A DNA stretch of 64,000 nucleotides, taken from NCBI GenBank assembly GCA_965230045.1, contig OZ245940.1, positions 4,588,001 to 4,652,000 on the forward strand. The letters are read 5' to 3'. This document shows positions 43,834 through 52,313 of this stretch, in pieces. Position numbers and translations under genes: made by a program. The notes beneath the pieces are model-generated. The model was not told where the DNA came from. It searched no databases and saw only the letters and a list, made by a program, of their open reading frames with translations. Every line of letters begins with the position of its first letter. The stretch's first letter is position 1. The DNA is from G963662905 sp965230045 (GTDB taxonomy: Bacteria > Bacteroidota > Bacteroidia > Bacteroidales > WRLA01).

Positions 43834-45441
43834 TCATTTCCCAAGCGGTATGCTCACAAAAAATGTAGTCCCTTCGCCTTCCTTGCTTTCAAAAGAAATC
43901 GTACCTCCCAGCAAATCAAGTGATTTAGAAAGTATAGTCAATCCAACCCCCGTTCCTTCAATATTGGTTACATTTTTTGCCCTGAAAAAGGAGTCGAAAA
44001 GGTTTTTCTGGTTTTCTTCCGGAATACCGATACCCTGATCTTTTACCGTAATTTTGAGTTTTTCGTCATCTACAAAAACAATCAAAAAGACCGTTTTCCC
44101 GTGCTCACTGTATTTAAAAGCATTCGACAATAAATTACCGACAATTTGTTTTAAGAGCTTTTTATCAATCATAAGCTCATCGGGCAATGTGTTTGTCTTG
44201 TATTCAAACTGATGGTTACGCCCGATACCGATTCGTGCATCTTCAACAATATCCGCAAAAAATTCGCCAATATTTATGGGCTGCAAGTCAATATCATGCT
44301 TTTTAGAATCAAGGCGTTCGACCATCAGCACATCATTCATTAATTCGATGAGCGCCTGCACATTTTTTTGGATGGTTGCCGTATGCCTTTTCAAACGCTC
44401 CACATCTCCCCCTTTCGAAATAAAACGGTCCATCAACTGAGCCGAGCTCATAATGGTTGTCATGGGCGTGCGAAACTCGTGTGAGATCGTCGTAACAATA
44501 CGCGATTTCAGTTCATTAATCTCCTTTTCTTTTTCCAGCGATTTTTTTAATTCTTTTTCAATAAGGATGCGTTTCGACATTTCCTGTTCAAGCTGGTCAT
44601 TTTTTGTGCGCAATTCGGCTGTACGCTTTTCTACGCGGCTTTCAAGCTCATCGTTCAGGTTTTTCAGCTCTTCGCGCGCCGATTTTATCGCTGTAATGTC
44701 ACGAAAGCTTATTATAATACCCCGGCTATCGCCATAATCATCATACACCAAAGAAACTGACTGATTAACAGGAATATAATAACCTGCATCACTATAAAGG
44801 TAAAGCTCACGTGAAGGGTTTTCCTCATAAAACTGAAGGAAATCTACCAAATCCGTTTTTATGAATGAAGAGGTAATATCCTCTTTGATCCGGTACACAT
44901 CAAATAATTTTTTACCAATTACTTCATCATGCTCGATCCCGAGCAGCGATTCAGCCACAGGATTAAAAAAATTGATTTTACCATCATTATCAGCAGCTAT
45001 CAGACCGTCGGCAATACACTTCATTGTAAGGCTGATCATGCGTTGGTTTTCTTTTAGCTGCTGCTCAACCCTGTAGCGGTTTACTGACATTTCAATAATT
45101 GTGGCCAGATGCTCTTTGGCATAAGGCTTCAGAATGTAGCCGTAAGGATTACTGATCAGCGCTCTCTGCATCACCGAATCCTCATCATTTGCTGTTACAT
45201 AGATAACCGGCAATCCGAACTCTTCTTTGATGATGTTGGCTGCTTCAATTCCATCGAGTTCGCCGGGCATATTAATATCCATTAATATCACATCAGGATG
45301 ATGCTGCCGTACCAAACGAATGGAGTCCTCCCCGTCAGTTGCCATTCCCACAACATCAAACCCCATTCGCTTTAAGTTGATATTCATGAGTTTAGCAGAG
45401 GTCACATCATCTTCTGTTATCAAAACCCGCAGTGCATCCAT
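43834..45441 (-). CDS. Receiver-PAS-histidine kinase (N-terminal receiver hybrid)
   Basis: 535 aa from the ATG at 45441; the alternative ATG at 45492 lies upstream of the promoter, which favours 45441. Receiver domain 1-120 with Asp55 (VILMDINMPG) and Lys (YILKPY); PAS domain (about 135-245, FNPVAESLLGIEHDEVIG); coiled coil (about 255-310); HisKA with ISHEFRTPM; HATPase with DQGIGIPEENQ and GTGVGLTI. Soluble, no membrane segment. A kinase output after a receiver fits a phosphorelay intermediate. It is divergent from the exopolysaccharide-type operon that starts at 46191, and so is a candidate regulator of it. Confidence 0.88.
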   Translation of the reverse strand: MDALRVLITEDDVTSAKLMNINLKRMGFDVVGMATDGEDSIRLVRQHHPDVILMDINMPGELDGIEAANIIKEEFGLPVIYVTANDEDSVMQRALISNPYGYILKPYAKEHLATIIEMSVNRYRVEQQLKENQRMISLTMKCIADGLIAADNDGKINFFNPVAESLLGIEHDEVIGKKLFDVYRIKEDITSSFIKTDLVDFLQFYEENPSRELYLYSDAGYYIPVNQSVSLVYDDYGDSRGIIISFRDITAIKSAREELKNLNDELESRVEKRTAELRTKNDQLEQEMSKRILIEKELKKSLEKEKEINELKSRIVTTISHEFRTPMTTIMSSAQLMDRFISKGGDVERLKRHTATIQKNVQALIELMNDVLMVERLDSKKHDIDLQPINIGEFFADIVEDARIGIGRNHQFEYKTNTLPDELMIDKKLLKQIVGNLLSNAFKYSEHGKTVFLIVFVDDEKLKITVKDQGIGIPEENQKNLFDSFFRAKNVTNIEGTGVGLTILSKSLDLLGGTISFESKEGEGTTFFVSIPLGK

Positions 45442-45469
45442 AGTCCTTGCAATTTGAGGGATAAATGTA

Positions 45470-45500
45470 CAAAAATATAGGCATGCACACAAGCGGCCAA
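45470..45500 (-). promoter_or_regulatory. Bacteroidota-type promoter of the REC-PAS-kinase gene
   Basis: On the minus strand: TTGG at 45500-45497 and TATTTTTG at 45477-45470, spacing 19-20 nt. Predicted start of transcription near 45463, about 22 nt before the ATG at 45441. Confidence 0.55.
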
Positions 45501-45596
45501 GGGAAGAAGCATATTGAACCGGAATATTATTTTTTGCAGAACAAACTCAATACGGAACGATGTACCAAGAACAGTGGAATTCAAAAAAACAATTAA

Positions 45597-45802
45597 TGGT
45601 ACTACACGGAATTTCGTGGAAAGAAGAATTACCTTATTACAAACAGATTCCGACCGGAACAAAGCCAAACGAAGTGATCAAGGCTTTGTCCCGATAGCTA
45701 TCGGGAGGGAGGAATATATTGGGGATCAATAGTTTATTAATAAACATCTGCTTAGCATCTTTTCAAACATTATGGTTACCCACGAAATTACTAGTAGAGC
45801 CC
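45597..45802. repeat. MITE-like element, family C, copy C2 (inverted)
   Basis: 206 bp in reverse orientation relative to C1. Ends are GGTACTACACGGAATTTCGTGG (45598-45619; 22 bp, shown by position and core GGAATTTCGTGG) and its imperfect inverse at 45779-45802. It keeps the AAGCCAAACGAAGTG and TTTATTAATAAAC blocks of C1 but lacks the C1 nested hairpins at 3957-4013. In their neighbourhood it carries instead an 18-bp palindrome TCCCGATAGCTATCGGGA (45689-45706). Confidence 0.75.
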
Positions 45803-46190
45803 TATTAATAAATAATGAGAACAAATACTAATATAATTAGAAACATATTTTAATATTCAAAATGGATGATCGTACTTATATTACAAACTTTCTAAAATAA
45901 ACAGAGCTCCAGACTGAATTTTAGCACTTATAAAGCGGCATACTCGGGCGAAACCGTTTCCATTTAACGGAAATTTCATTTAGCAAATAGCCTAAAATAC
46001 AAACTGTCCTTTTAAATAACTGATTTACTGAGTATTGCCGAATCAAAACAGCTAATGTTATTAACGAAAGCATGTTAATTACTTTTTTCTATTCCAATAT
46101 CATAAAAGGCGGAAGTTTTTAAATTTATGACTTAGTACTAATCTGGATTATAGTATATAAGAAAAAAGAGAACCTCAAATTCAGGACTCA
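45803..46190. other. AT-rich upstream region of the exopolysaccharide-type operon
   Basis: 388 bp with no gene that I can support. It must carry the promoter of the operon starting at 46191, but no clean TTTG-N19-TAnnTTTG match was found, which may mean an alternative sigma factor or activator-dependent promoter. Confidence 0.45.
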
Positions 46191-48347
46191 ATGCCAATAA
46201 CAAAAAAGCAAAATATCCGCCGATACCTTCAATTGATTTTATTTGTCGCATTCATGCTGTCCACTTCCTTTGCGAAAAGCCAGGAACAAACCAATGAGAT
46301 GATCCGGATTGTGGAAGGAGACACGATTAACCTGAACAAAATCGTGGAAAATGTCGCCCTTTTTCTTGAAGAGCAGCTGAACAGAAAAGACCAGCATGAT
46401 TTTAAAAACGACACTTCTGTATTGCACATGCTCTTCAGTAGCAGCTACAGCCAACTCAATCAGAATGAAGCTTATCAGGAACTATACAACCAGCAAATCA
46501 GTGCATTAAAAAATGATTGGGGACTAAAATTAAGGGGCAATTACACGGAAAATTTTGAACCCGGCTTTTTTGAAGATGAAGATATCTCATTTCTCCGCAG
46601 GCTCTATGTTGGTATCGAATGGGATTTATTGGGCAATGGGCTTATCAGCAATAACCAAAAAATAATTGCGCTGAAAAAAGATCTCCGGATAAAAGAGCTG
46701 GAAAATGCAAAGCTGGAAAAACAGAACAACTACATCTACCTCTACAATTATATCGTTTACATTTTTAAGCGCTTCAAAACCGAAAAACTGAACCAGCGAC
46801 TCGATCTGGTCAACAAACAAATTGCGTTGGCCAAGAAACTATACCTCATGCGGTATGTGACCTGGGAACGCATACTTGAACTGCAACGCAATAAGCGCAG
46901 GATCGACATCATGATTAATAACAATCAGGTTTATTACAACAGCCAGCTTGCCGAAGCTTTTGACGAAATCTTTATCGAGTCCGACATCCTGATTAATTAT
47001 TTGCCGCTCTTCTCTATTGATGCCGATAAAATCGCCACGCTTTTTAATGAGCGCACATTTGATGAAGAACTGGCCAACCTCCGCATTGAAAAATATGAAG
47101 CCGAACAAAAAGGCGGCACCGACATCTCCATACGACCTTATTTTCGCTGGTACTACCTGATGCGCGATGCCTATACTGCTCAAAACTACGGAAGTGCAGG
47201 GCTTTCGGTAACATTGCCCATTCGTTTTAAATCAACACGCAATGAGGTGGCCGAAGCTCAGAAGCAAATTATAATAAACGATCAAAACCTGGATCAATTT
47301 AATGAAGGCAACGAACTGCTGAATTACTACTATGAATTTGAATACAAGAAAACGCAGTACGCTTATGCCTATTATCAAAAAATACTTACGGACGAACGGC
47401 TGCGCAAGGAACTGATTAAACGTGATTTAGGCGATGAAGGATTTAGTCCCGTACGGGCAATTTCCCTGCTCGATGATATTTTTGCAACGGAAATTGAACT
47501 GCTCGACCTGAAAAGAGATATGTACCTCCGCCTGCTTAAAATCTATACTTTGCTTGAAACCAAAAACCCTAATGATTTTACCGACGTGGCTTACCCAGAG
47601 AATTTTGTGTCAAAATATGCCGGAAACCGAAGCATGTATATCTGGTCGGATGAATTTAATAAAGTGAGCAATGCCAGTTTGGTTGCTTACATAAAAAACA
47701 ATGAGTTTGAGGAAGTAATGCTCAGTCCGGGTACGGATATAAATGCCAATAAACTTAAGGCATTTATCAATCTGTGCCACTACGAAAATATTAAGGTTTT
47801 GGCAATGATCGGGAATAACCGCATGATTTTAGACCCCGATTTCAGCACTTTACGCCAAAAAACCATTGAACTCGGACGTTTTGATTTTGATGGCCTGCAC
47901 CTTGATGTTGAGCCTCATGCCCTTGCCGACTGGCAGCAAAACCGCACGACCTACCTTAACCAATACATTAAGATGCTCCGCGAAGCACGTACATTATCTG
48001 GCCTAAACGACTGGGAATTATCGGTTTCTATCCCTGTTTTTTATCCAGATAATATTATCAAAAGCATTTATCAGCTGAGCGATAAAGTCTTTATTATGGC
48101 ATATGGTCATCCTTCTACCGACTATATAAATAGAAAAACAAGCGAAGAACGGTCCATTAGCGAAGAAAAAACAGTTATTGCGCTTTCGGCATCTGATTTC
48201 AAAGATCGCCTGCAGTTGGAAAATTTCATTCAAAAGCTCATTGAAGAAACCGGTATCCGAAAAATCGCCATACACGATTTTGAGCGCTTGATCAACCTGG
48301 ATGACTCCACAATAAACACAGTTGAAAATAATTTATTTGAAAATTAA
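46191..48347 (+). CDS. TolC-like outer-membrane protein fused to a GH18-like domain
   Basis: 718 aa. A signal peptide ends near SFAKSQ. Residues about 50-480 are rich in long alpha helices with a TolC/OEP-like repeat layout (WGLKLRGNYTENFEPGFF, GSAGLSVTLPIRFKSTRNEVAEAQKQI, SLLDDIFATEIELLDLKRDMY). Residues about 500-718 resemble a TIM-barrel glycoside hydrolase: IYIWSDEFNK-like strand, KVLAMIGN, and FDFDGLHLDVEPH at 564-576, which matches the GH18 D-G-x-x-x-D-x-E motif with Glu574 as candidate acid, then VFIMAYG. A TolC channel joined to a GH-like domain is rare. First gene of a four-gene operon; 23 nt before the HlyD-like gene. It probably exports and trims or binds a polysaccharide. Confidence 0.78.
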   Translation: MPITKKQNIRRYLQLILFVAFMLSTSFAKSQEQTNEMIRIVEGDTINLNKIVENVALFLEEQLNRKDQHDFKNDTSVLHMLFSSSYSQLNQNEAYQELYNQQISALKNDWGLKLRGNYTENFEPGFFEDEDISFLRRLYVGIEWDLLGNGLISNNQKIIALKKDLRIKELENAKLEKQNNYIYLYNYIVYIFKRFKTEKLNQRLDLVNKQIALAKKLYLMRYVTWERILELQRNKRRIDIMINNNQVYYNSQLAEAFDEIFIESDILINYLPLFSIDADKIATLFNERTFDEELANLRIEKYEAEQKGGTDISIRPYFRWYYLMRDAYTAQNYGSAGLSVTLPIRFKSTRNEVAEAQKQIIINDQNLDQFNEGNELLNYYYEFEYKKTQYAYAYYQKILTDERLRKELIKRDLGDEGFSPVRAISLLDDIFATEIELLDLKRDMYLRLLKIYTLLETKNPNDFTDVAYPENFVSKYAGNRSMYIWSDEFNKVSNASLVAYIKNNEFEEVMLSPGTDINANKLKAFINLCHYENIKVLAMIGNNRMILDPDFSTLRQKTIELGRFDFDGLHLDVEPHALADWQQNRTTYLNQYIKMLREARTLSGLNDWELSVSIPVFYPDNIIKSIYQLSDKVFIMAYGHPSTDYINRKTSEERSISEEKTVIALSASDFKDRLQLENFIQKLIEETGIRKIAIHDFERLINLDDSTINTVENNLFEN

Positions 48348-48370
48348 AAATCCTCCAATACCATAGACCC

Positions 48371-49411
48371 ATGAAGCAATTCAAATTCAAAAACAAAGCC
48401 ACAGTGATCAGGGGAATAAAAGAGGAAAAACCCAAAAAAAAGACCAATTGGGACAGGATTATCTATCTGTTGATTTTCATTGTCGCAATTGTCAGTCTTT
48501 TCATTTATATCATTCAGGCCAATATATATGTGTTTTCGCTCGGCGAAGTAATTACCAACAGGTTTGACGTACAATTCCCTGAAGATGTACAAATTATAGA
48601 GTATTACTACGAAGAAGGCGACAGCATCCAGCGAGGCGACACTCTTTTTTATATGAATATGAATTTTGATGAAGGCGGTTACTTTGGCTTTGGAAATGCC
48701 ATCATCGAAAAACCAAATGAATGGCTGCTAAAGGAACGTCTGATGACAATGAAAAGCATTCAGCTGAAAAAAATTGAGCTGGAAGACCGTAGAATCCGCA
48801 TTCAGGAAACCTCACGCACTATTGAACGATTGAAACTGGAGGTTTATCTCGACGTTTATACTCCGGAAGAGCTGAACAAATACAGGCAACAACTTCAGGA
48901 CTATCACACCGATGTAGCCAGCCTTGAGACTGAAATCCGCTATCTTAACGAATACCTCAACAGGCTCAGGGACTACAAACGCGACTATGATGTTTATATG
49001 GGAGCCAGCAACGACATTCAAACTACATCATTTTATATCAGCCCGGTGAACGGCTTAATCACCAAAATTTTCAAGCCCCCGCACGAAATCACCTACAGTC
49101 AGCAAAGCGCCATGTATATCAGCAACTTTGATGATATGTATATCAAAGCATTTATTGACCAGAAAGACCTGGAATATTTCTCTACCGGCGAAATCGTAAA
49201 CCTCAGTTTCATGGACGGCACTACGAGCAAAGGCAGGATCAAAGAGTTTTATCTGAACACCGAATCCATTCCCGAAGAGTTTCGCGATGTAAGGGGACGT
49301 GAGCAGCGAAGTGTTATTGCCGAGATCTATCCCATCAATGAAGCAGGGAAATTAACCTGGCTTCCATATTACAGATTTTCAGTGCGAATCTCAAAATTCA
49401 AGTATTTCTAA
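48371..49411 (+). CDS. HlyD-family periplasmic adaptor (membrane fusion protein)
   Basis: 346 aa. A short cytoplasmic N-terminus and one membrane helix (IIYLLIFIVAIVSLFIYII, about 30-49), a split lipoyl-like domain (YYYEEGDSIQRGDTLFYM and FYISPVNGLITKIFKPPHEI), a coiled-coil hairpin between them (about 115-195), and a beta-barrel region (AFIDQKDLEYFSTGEIVNL). This is the layout of adaptor proteins that link an inner-membrane exporter or synthase to a TolC channel. No ABC, RND or MFS pump is encoded nearby, so the likely partner is the GT2 synthase of the same operon. Confidence 0.85.
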   Translation: MKQFKFKNKATVIRGIKEEKPKKKTNWDRIIYLLIFIVAIVSLFIYIIQANIYVFSLGEVITNRFDVQFPEDVQIIEYYYEEGDSIQRGDTLFYMNMNFDEGGYFGFGNAIIEKPNEWLLKERLMTMKSIQLKKIELEDRRIRIQETSRTIERLKLEVYLDVYTPEELNKYRQQLQDYHTDVASLETEIRYLNEYLNRLRDYKRDYDVYMGASNDIQTTSFYISPVNGLITKIFKPPHEITYSQQSAMYISNFDDMYIKAFIDQKDLEYFSTGEIVNLSFMDGTTSKGRIKEFYLNTESIPEEFRDVRGREQRSVIAEIYPINEAGKLTWLPYYRFSVRISKFKYF

Positions 49412-49420
49412 AACATTTTG

Positions 49421-49454
49421 CCCAATAAAAACATTATAATTATGTATATTGGGG
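49421..49454 (+). promoter_or_regulatory. Hairpin inside the operon (attenuator or RNA-processing site)
   Basis: CCCAATA (49421-49427) pairs with TATTGGG (49447-49453) and ACAT (49431-49434) with ATGT (49442-49445), followed by TTGTTTTT. It lies in the 102-nt gap between the hlyD-like gene and the TackOD1-like gene and resembles a weak terminator. Confidence 0.45.
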
Positions 49455-49513
49455 TTGTTTTTGAGGGGGAGCCACAGACAAAGCCAAAGAATAAAAATTA
49501 ACGAGAAAAATCA

Positions 49514-50908
49514 ATGTTAGTAGCGCAAGGAATAGGGAAAAAAATTGAGAATGATTCCAATAAAGAAATCTACCTCATTTCCGATTTCGCAAATGCCGAT
49601 GTAAAGCAAATCGCCATATATGATGCTCTTATACTCGATAATACAGATGCAGCAGGTTGCCGGAGATTTTTGGTAAACTGCAGGTCATCATTTATTGGGA
49701 AACTTTACCTCATGCCCATATTTGTGTTGAGCCTCAGTGCAAAGGTAGAGCCGGAAGTAGAGCAATTAAGCGACGGAATCATTTCATCAATACAGGTTGA
49801 AACCATTATCAATAAAATCAGGCAAATCCAAATAAAACAGGACAGCCTGGCACCGGTTGATTCGGCGACACCGGAAATTAGGATACTCACCAAATTACTT
49901 CGTTTCCTTTATACACGTGGCCGGGCACTAATCCCTTTTGTGGACTCTAACGCGCACATCGGGTACAATTATCCGGTACTCAGCTATCATTACCAGCGCA
50001 ATGAAAACCAAAAGGACATGATTAACCTGCTGGAAATGGCTGTTGCACGTGAATACCTCAAAGTTGATTTTATTGACAAAGTGCACTTATGCAGCAATTG
50101 CCGCTCTGCTTTTATCAACTACCGCGAAACCTGTCCAAAATGCAGCTCCGCCGATCTTTATACCGAAAACCTTATTCACCATTTCGTTTGCGCCTACATT
50201 GGCCCTGAGCATGATTTTGCTCATGGCGACCACCTGATTTGCCCAAAATGCAATAAAATATTACGGCATATCGGTGTGGATTACGACAAACCATCTATGG
50301 TATATTCCTGTAATTCATGCAGTCACACTTTTCAGGAGCCCGAAATGGAAACCTTTTGCTTTAATTGTCATCATAAATCGGGCATCGACAGCCTGATAGA
50401 CCATACAATCTACAGTTACGAACTCACTGCTATTGGTGAAGATGTAGCGCAAAGCGGTATCAGTAAAGAACAAAAAGAAGAATTTGAACTGAATGGATTC
50501 ATCAGTTTCACCACTTTTAATATTTTCCTGAAATACGAAATTGAACGCAGCCGCTCTGCCAACAAGCCCAGTATCATTGGCACCATTATCCTCGATATCC
50601 CTGCAAATGTTATTGATAACATGGGCGACCGTTACAAAACAATGATCATCGAAGTAGCCGATTTCATCAAAAATGCAACATTATCTACGGACATCCTCAC
50701 CTTTATCAATAATAATTCGTTCCTGATTATTTCTCCGGATAATGAGCTCAATAAGATTAATAATCTGCTCAACAATATACAAACTACTATCGATAAACTT
50801 ATCCGCAGCAATGTTCGGGCTGAACATATCTCAATTAAAAACAGGGTAATGCCAATTGATGGATCGCTCTCGAATATGGAGTTAATAAATGAGTTAATAA
50901 GCGCATAG
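49514..50908 (+). CDS. Pseudo-receiver / TackOD1-like zinc-ribbon / degenerate GGDEF protein
   Basis: 464 aa, soluble. Residues 1-110 look like a receiver-type fold without the phosphoacceptor Asp signature. Residues about 120-300 hold eleven Cys in five CxxC pairs plus one single (193/196, 207/210, 226, 243/246, 266/269, 282/285) with LLEMAVAREYLKVDF before and LRHIGVDYDKP between, matching my memory of the TackOD1 output domain. Residues about 310-464 have the outline of a GGDEF domain (FTTFNIFLKYEIERSRSANK, DILTFINNNSFLIIS) but no GG[DE]EF active site. It ends 1 nt before the GT2 start and is probably a non-enzymatic regulator of the synthase, perhaps sensing a nucleotide or metal. Confidence 0.7.
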   Translation: MLVAQGIGKKIENDSNKEIYLISDFANADVKQIAIYDALILDNTDAAGCRRFLVNCRSSFIGKLYLMPIFVLSLSAKVEPEVEQLSDGIISSIQVETIINKIRQIQIKQDSLAPVDSATPEIRILTKLLRFLYTRGRALIPFVDSNAHIGYNYPVLSYHYQRNENQKDMINLLEMAVAREYLKVDFIDKVHLCSNCRSAFINYRETCPKCSSADLYTENLIHHFVCAYIGPEHDFAHGDHLICPKCNKILRHIGVDYDKPSMVYSCNSCSHTFQEPEMETFCFNCHHKSGIDSLIDHTIYSYELTAIGEDVAQSGISKEQKEEFELNGFISFTTFNIFLKYEIERSRSANKPSIIGTIILDIPANVIDNMGDRYKTMIIEVADFIKNATLSTDILTFINNNSFLIISPDNELNKINNLLNNIQTTIDKLIRSNVRAEHISIKNRVMPIDGSLSNMELINELISA

Positions 50909-50909
50909 C

Positions 50910-52220
50910 ATGTTTTTTTCGTTTTGGGAAGAATTTTTTTACTACTGGAATAACGAAGGATTGATCCGCATCATCAATCTGTTCTGGTACTACTTTTATC
51001 TCGAAGCGCCACGTTTTCTCTTCATGGATATTGTTATCCTCGTTGTAAGTTACCGTCAAATCCGAAAACGCCGGAACAGGTACAATGAAGCACGCGTAAA
51101 GCTCAGGACAGAGAACCCACTGGTTTCCATCATTGTTCCCGGAAAAAATGAAGGCAAGCACATTTACAAGCTTGTAAAAGGGATGGCAGAACAAACCTAT
51201 CGGAATTTTGAGTTTATTATTATTGATGATGGATCAACGGATGACACTTATACGATATGCAAAAACTTGCTCGACAATGGTATGATCGACACTTTTTTGC
51301 GCAATGACGAGCGGGGCGGAAAAGCCAGTGCTGCCAATCTTGGCCTGCGTTTCTCGAAAGGCAAATATGTTGTTCACCTCGATGCGGACACCTCCTTTGA
51401 CCGCGATGCCATTGAAAATATTTTAATTCCTTTTTATCTTGATCCTGAAATAGGGGCTGTAGGAGGAAATATCAAAGTAAGAAACTATAAATCAAGCATT
51501 TGTGCCAGTCTTCAAGCAATAGAATACCTTCAAACCATCTCGGTAGGAAGGATGGTAACCGCTTATTTAGGGATTTATAAAATTATTTCCGGTGCTTTTG
51601 GGGCTTTTCGCAAGGATATTATCGACCGTTTGGGCGGATGGGATATCGGCCCAGGGCTTGACGGAGATATTACAGTTAAAATCAGGAAGTTAGGATACAA
51701 AATCGCTTTTGAGCCCAAAGCGGTAGGTTTAACCAATGCGCCAACACAATTCCGCGTACTTTCCAAACAACGCTTGCGCTGGTCCAAATCCCTGATCCGA
51801 TTTCGTTTCAGAAAGCACAGCGATGTTTTTAAACCCCAGCAAAGCTTCTCCTTATCCAACTTTTTTGCACTCTTCGACAATATCTTCTATAATTTTATCC
51901 TCGACCTATTTTGGTTCTACTATATCATTGATATCATTATCCACAACTTTGATTTTCTGCTGTTTATCATTCCCTTGAAACTTATTATTTATACAACTGC
52001 AAGTTTTATCCAGTTTATGGTTATCCTGATGCTTTCGGAACGCTGGCGGGAAGAATGGAAACTGGTAATCTACATGCCATTGATGATGGTCTATAATGGT
52101 TATTATATGCGCTTGATACGAACAATGGCCTATTTCAAAGAATTATTCTGGTACTCTTCCTATCTTGATCCATGGAACCCGGAAAAATCATCACGAAAAG
52201 CAAAGGAATTTGGCCTGTAA
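50910..52220 (+). CDS. Processive family 2 glycosyltransferase (exopolysaccharide synthase)
   Basis: 436 aa. One or two N-terminal membrane helices (about 20-48), then a GT-A domain (70-300): IIIDDGSTDD (UDP-sugar site, Asp106/107), HLDADT (DxD at 158-160), GLDGD at 249-253 holding the candidate catalytic base Asp253, and QRLRW at 287-291. Three or more C-terminal helices follow (about 315-400). This is the layout of PgaC, BcsA and hyaluronan synthases, which polymerise and pass a glycan through the inner membrane. The TED motif of many members is replaced by DGD. No PilZ domain is present; the upstream protein may supply control. Last gene of the operon; terminator at 52230-52268. Confidence 0.88.
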   Translation: MFFSFWEEFFYYWNNEGLIRIINLFWYYFYLEAPRFLFMDIVILVVSYRQIRKRRNRYNEARVKLRTENPLVSIIVPGKNEGKHIYKLVKGMAEQTYRNFEFIIIDDGSTDDTYTICKNLLDNGMIDTFLRNDERGGKASAANLGLRFSKGKYVVHLDADTSFDRDAIENILIPFYLDPEIGAVGGNIKVRNYKSSICASLQAIEYLQTISVGRMVTAYLGIYKIISGAFGAFRKDIIDRLGGWDIGPGLDGDITVKIRKLGYKIAFEPKAVGLTNAPTQFRVLSKQRLRWSKSLIRFRFRKHSDVFKPQQSFSLSNFFALFDNIFYNFILDLFWFYYIIDIIIHNFDFLLFIIPLKLIIYTTASFIQFMVILMLSERWREEWKLVIYMPLMMVYNGYYMRLIRTMAYFKELFWYSSYLDPWNPEKSSRKAKEFGL

Positions 52221-52229
52221 AAGCCTCAA

Positions 52230-52268
52230 AAAAAAGCCCTTATCCGCTAATGGAACAAGGGCTTTTTT
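52230..52268. terminator. Bidirectional intrinsic terminator
   Basis: AAAAAAGCCCTT (52230-52241) pairs with AAGGGCTTTTTT (52257-52268). It separates the GT2 gene (plus) from the convergent receiver-kinase gene (minus). Confidence 0.9.
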
Positions 52269-52313
52269 GCGTTTCCACCGGTAAAGGTAGAATATAAAAA
52301 TTACTGAGCAGTA

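Noticed and set aside
45514..45732. 72-codon plus-strand frame upstream of the TolC-GH gene
   Set aside because: Lies within and beside repeat C2 and is antisense to the kinase leader.
49514..50908. Active diguanylate cyclase
   Set aside because: The C-terminal region has GGDEF-like spacing but no GG[DE]EF signature, so c-di-GMP synthesis is not supported.
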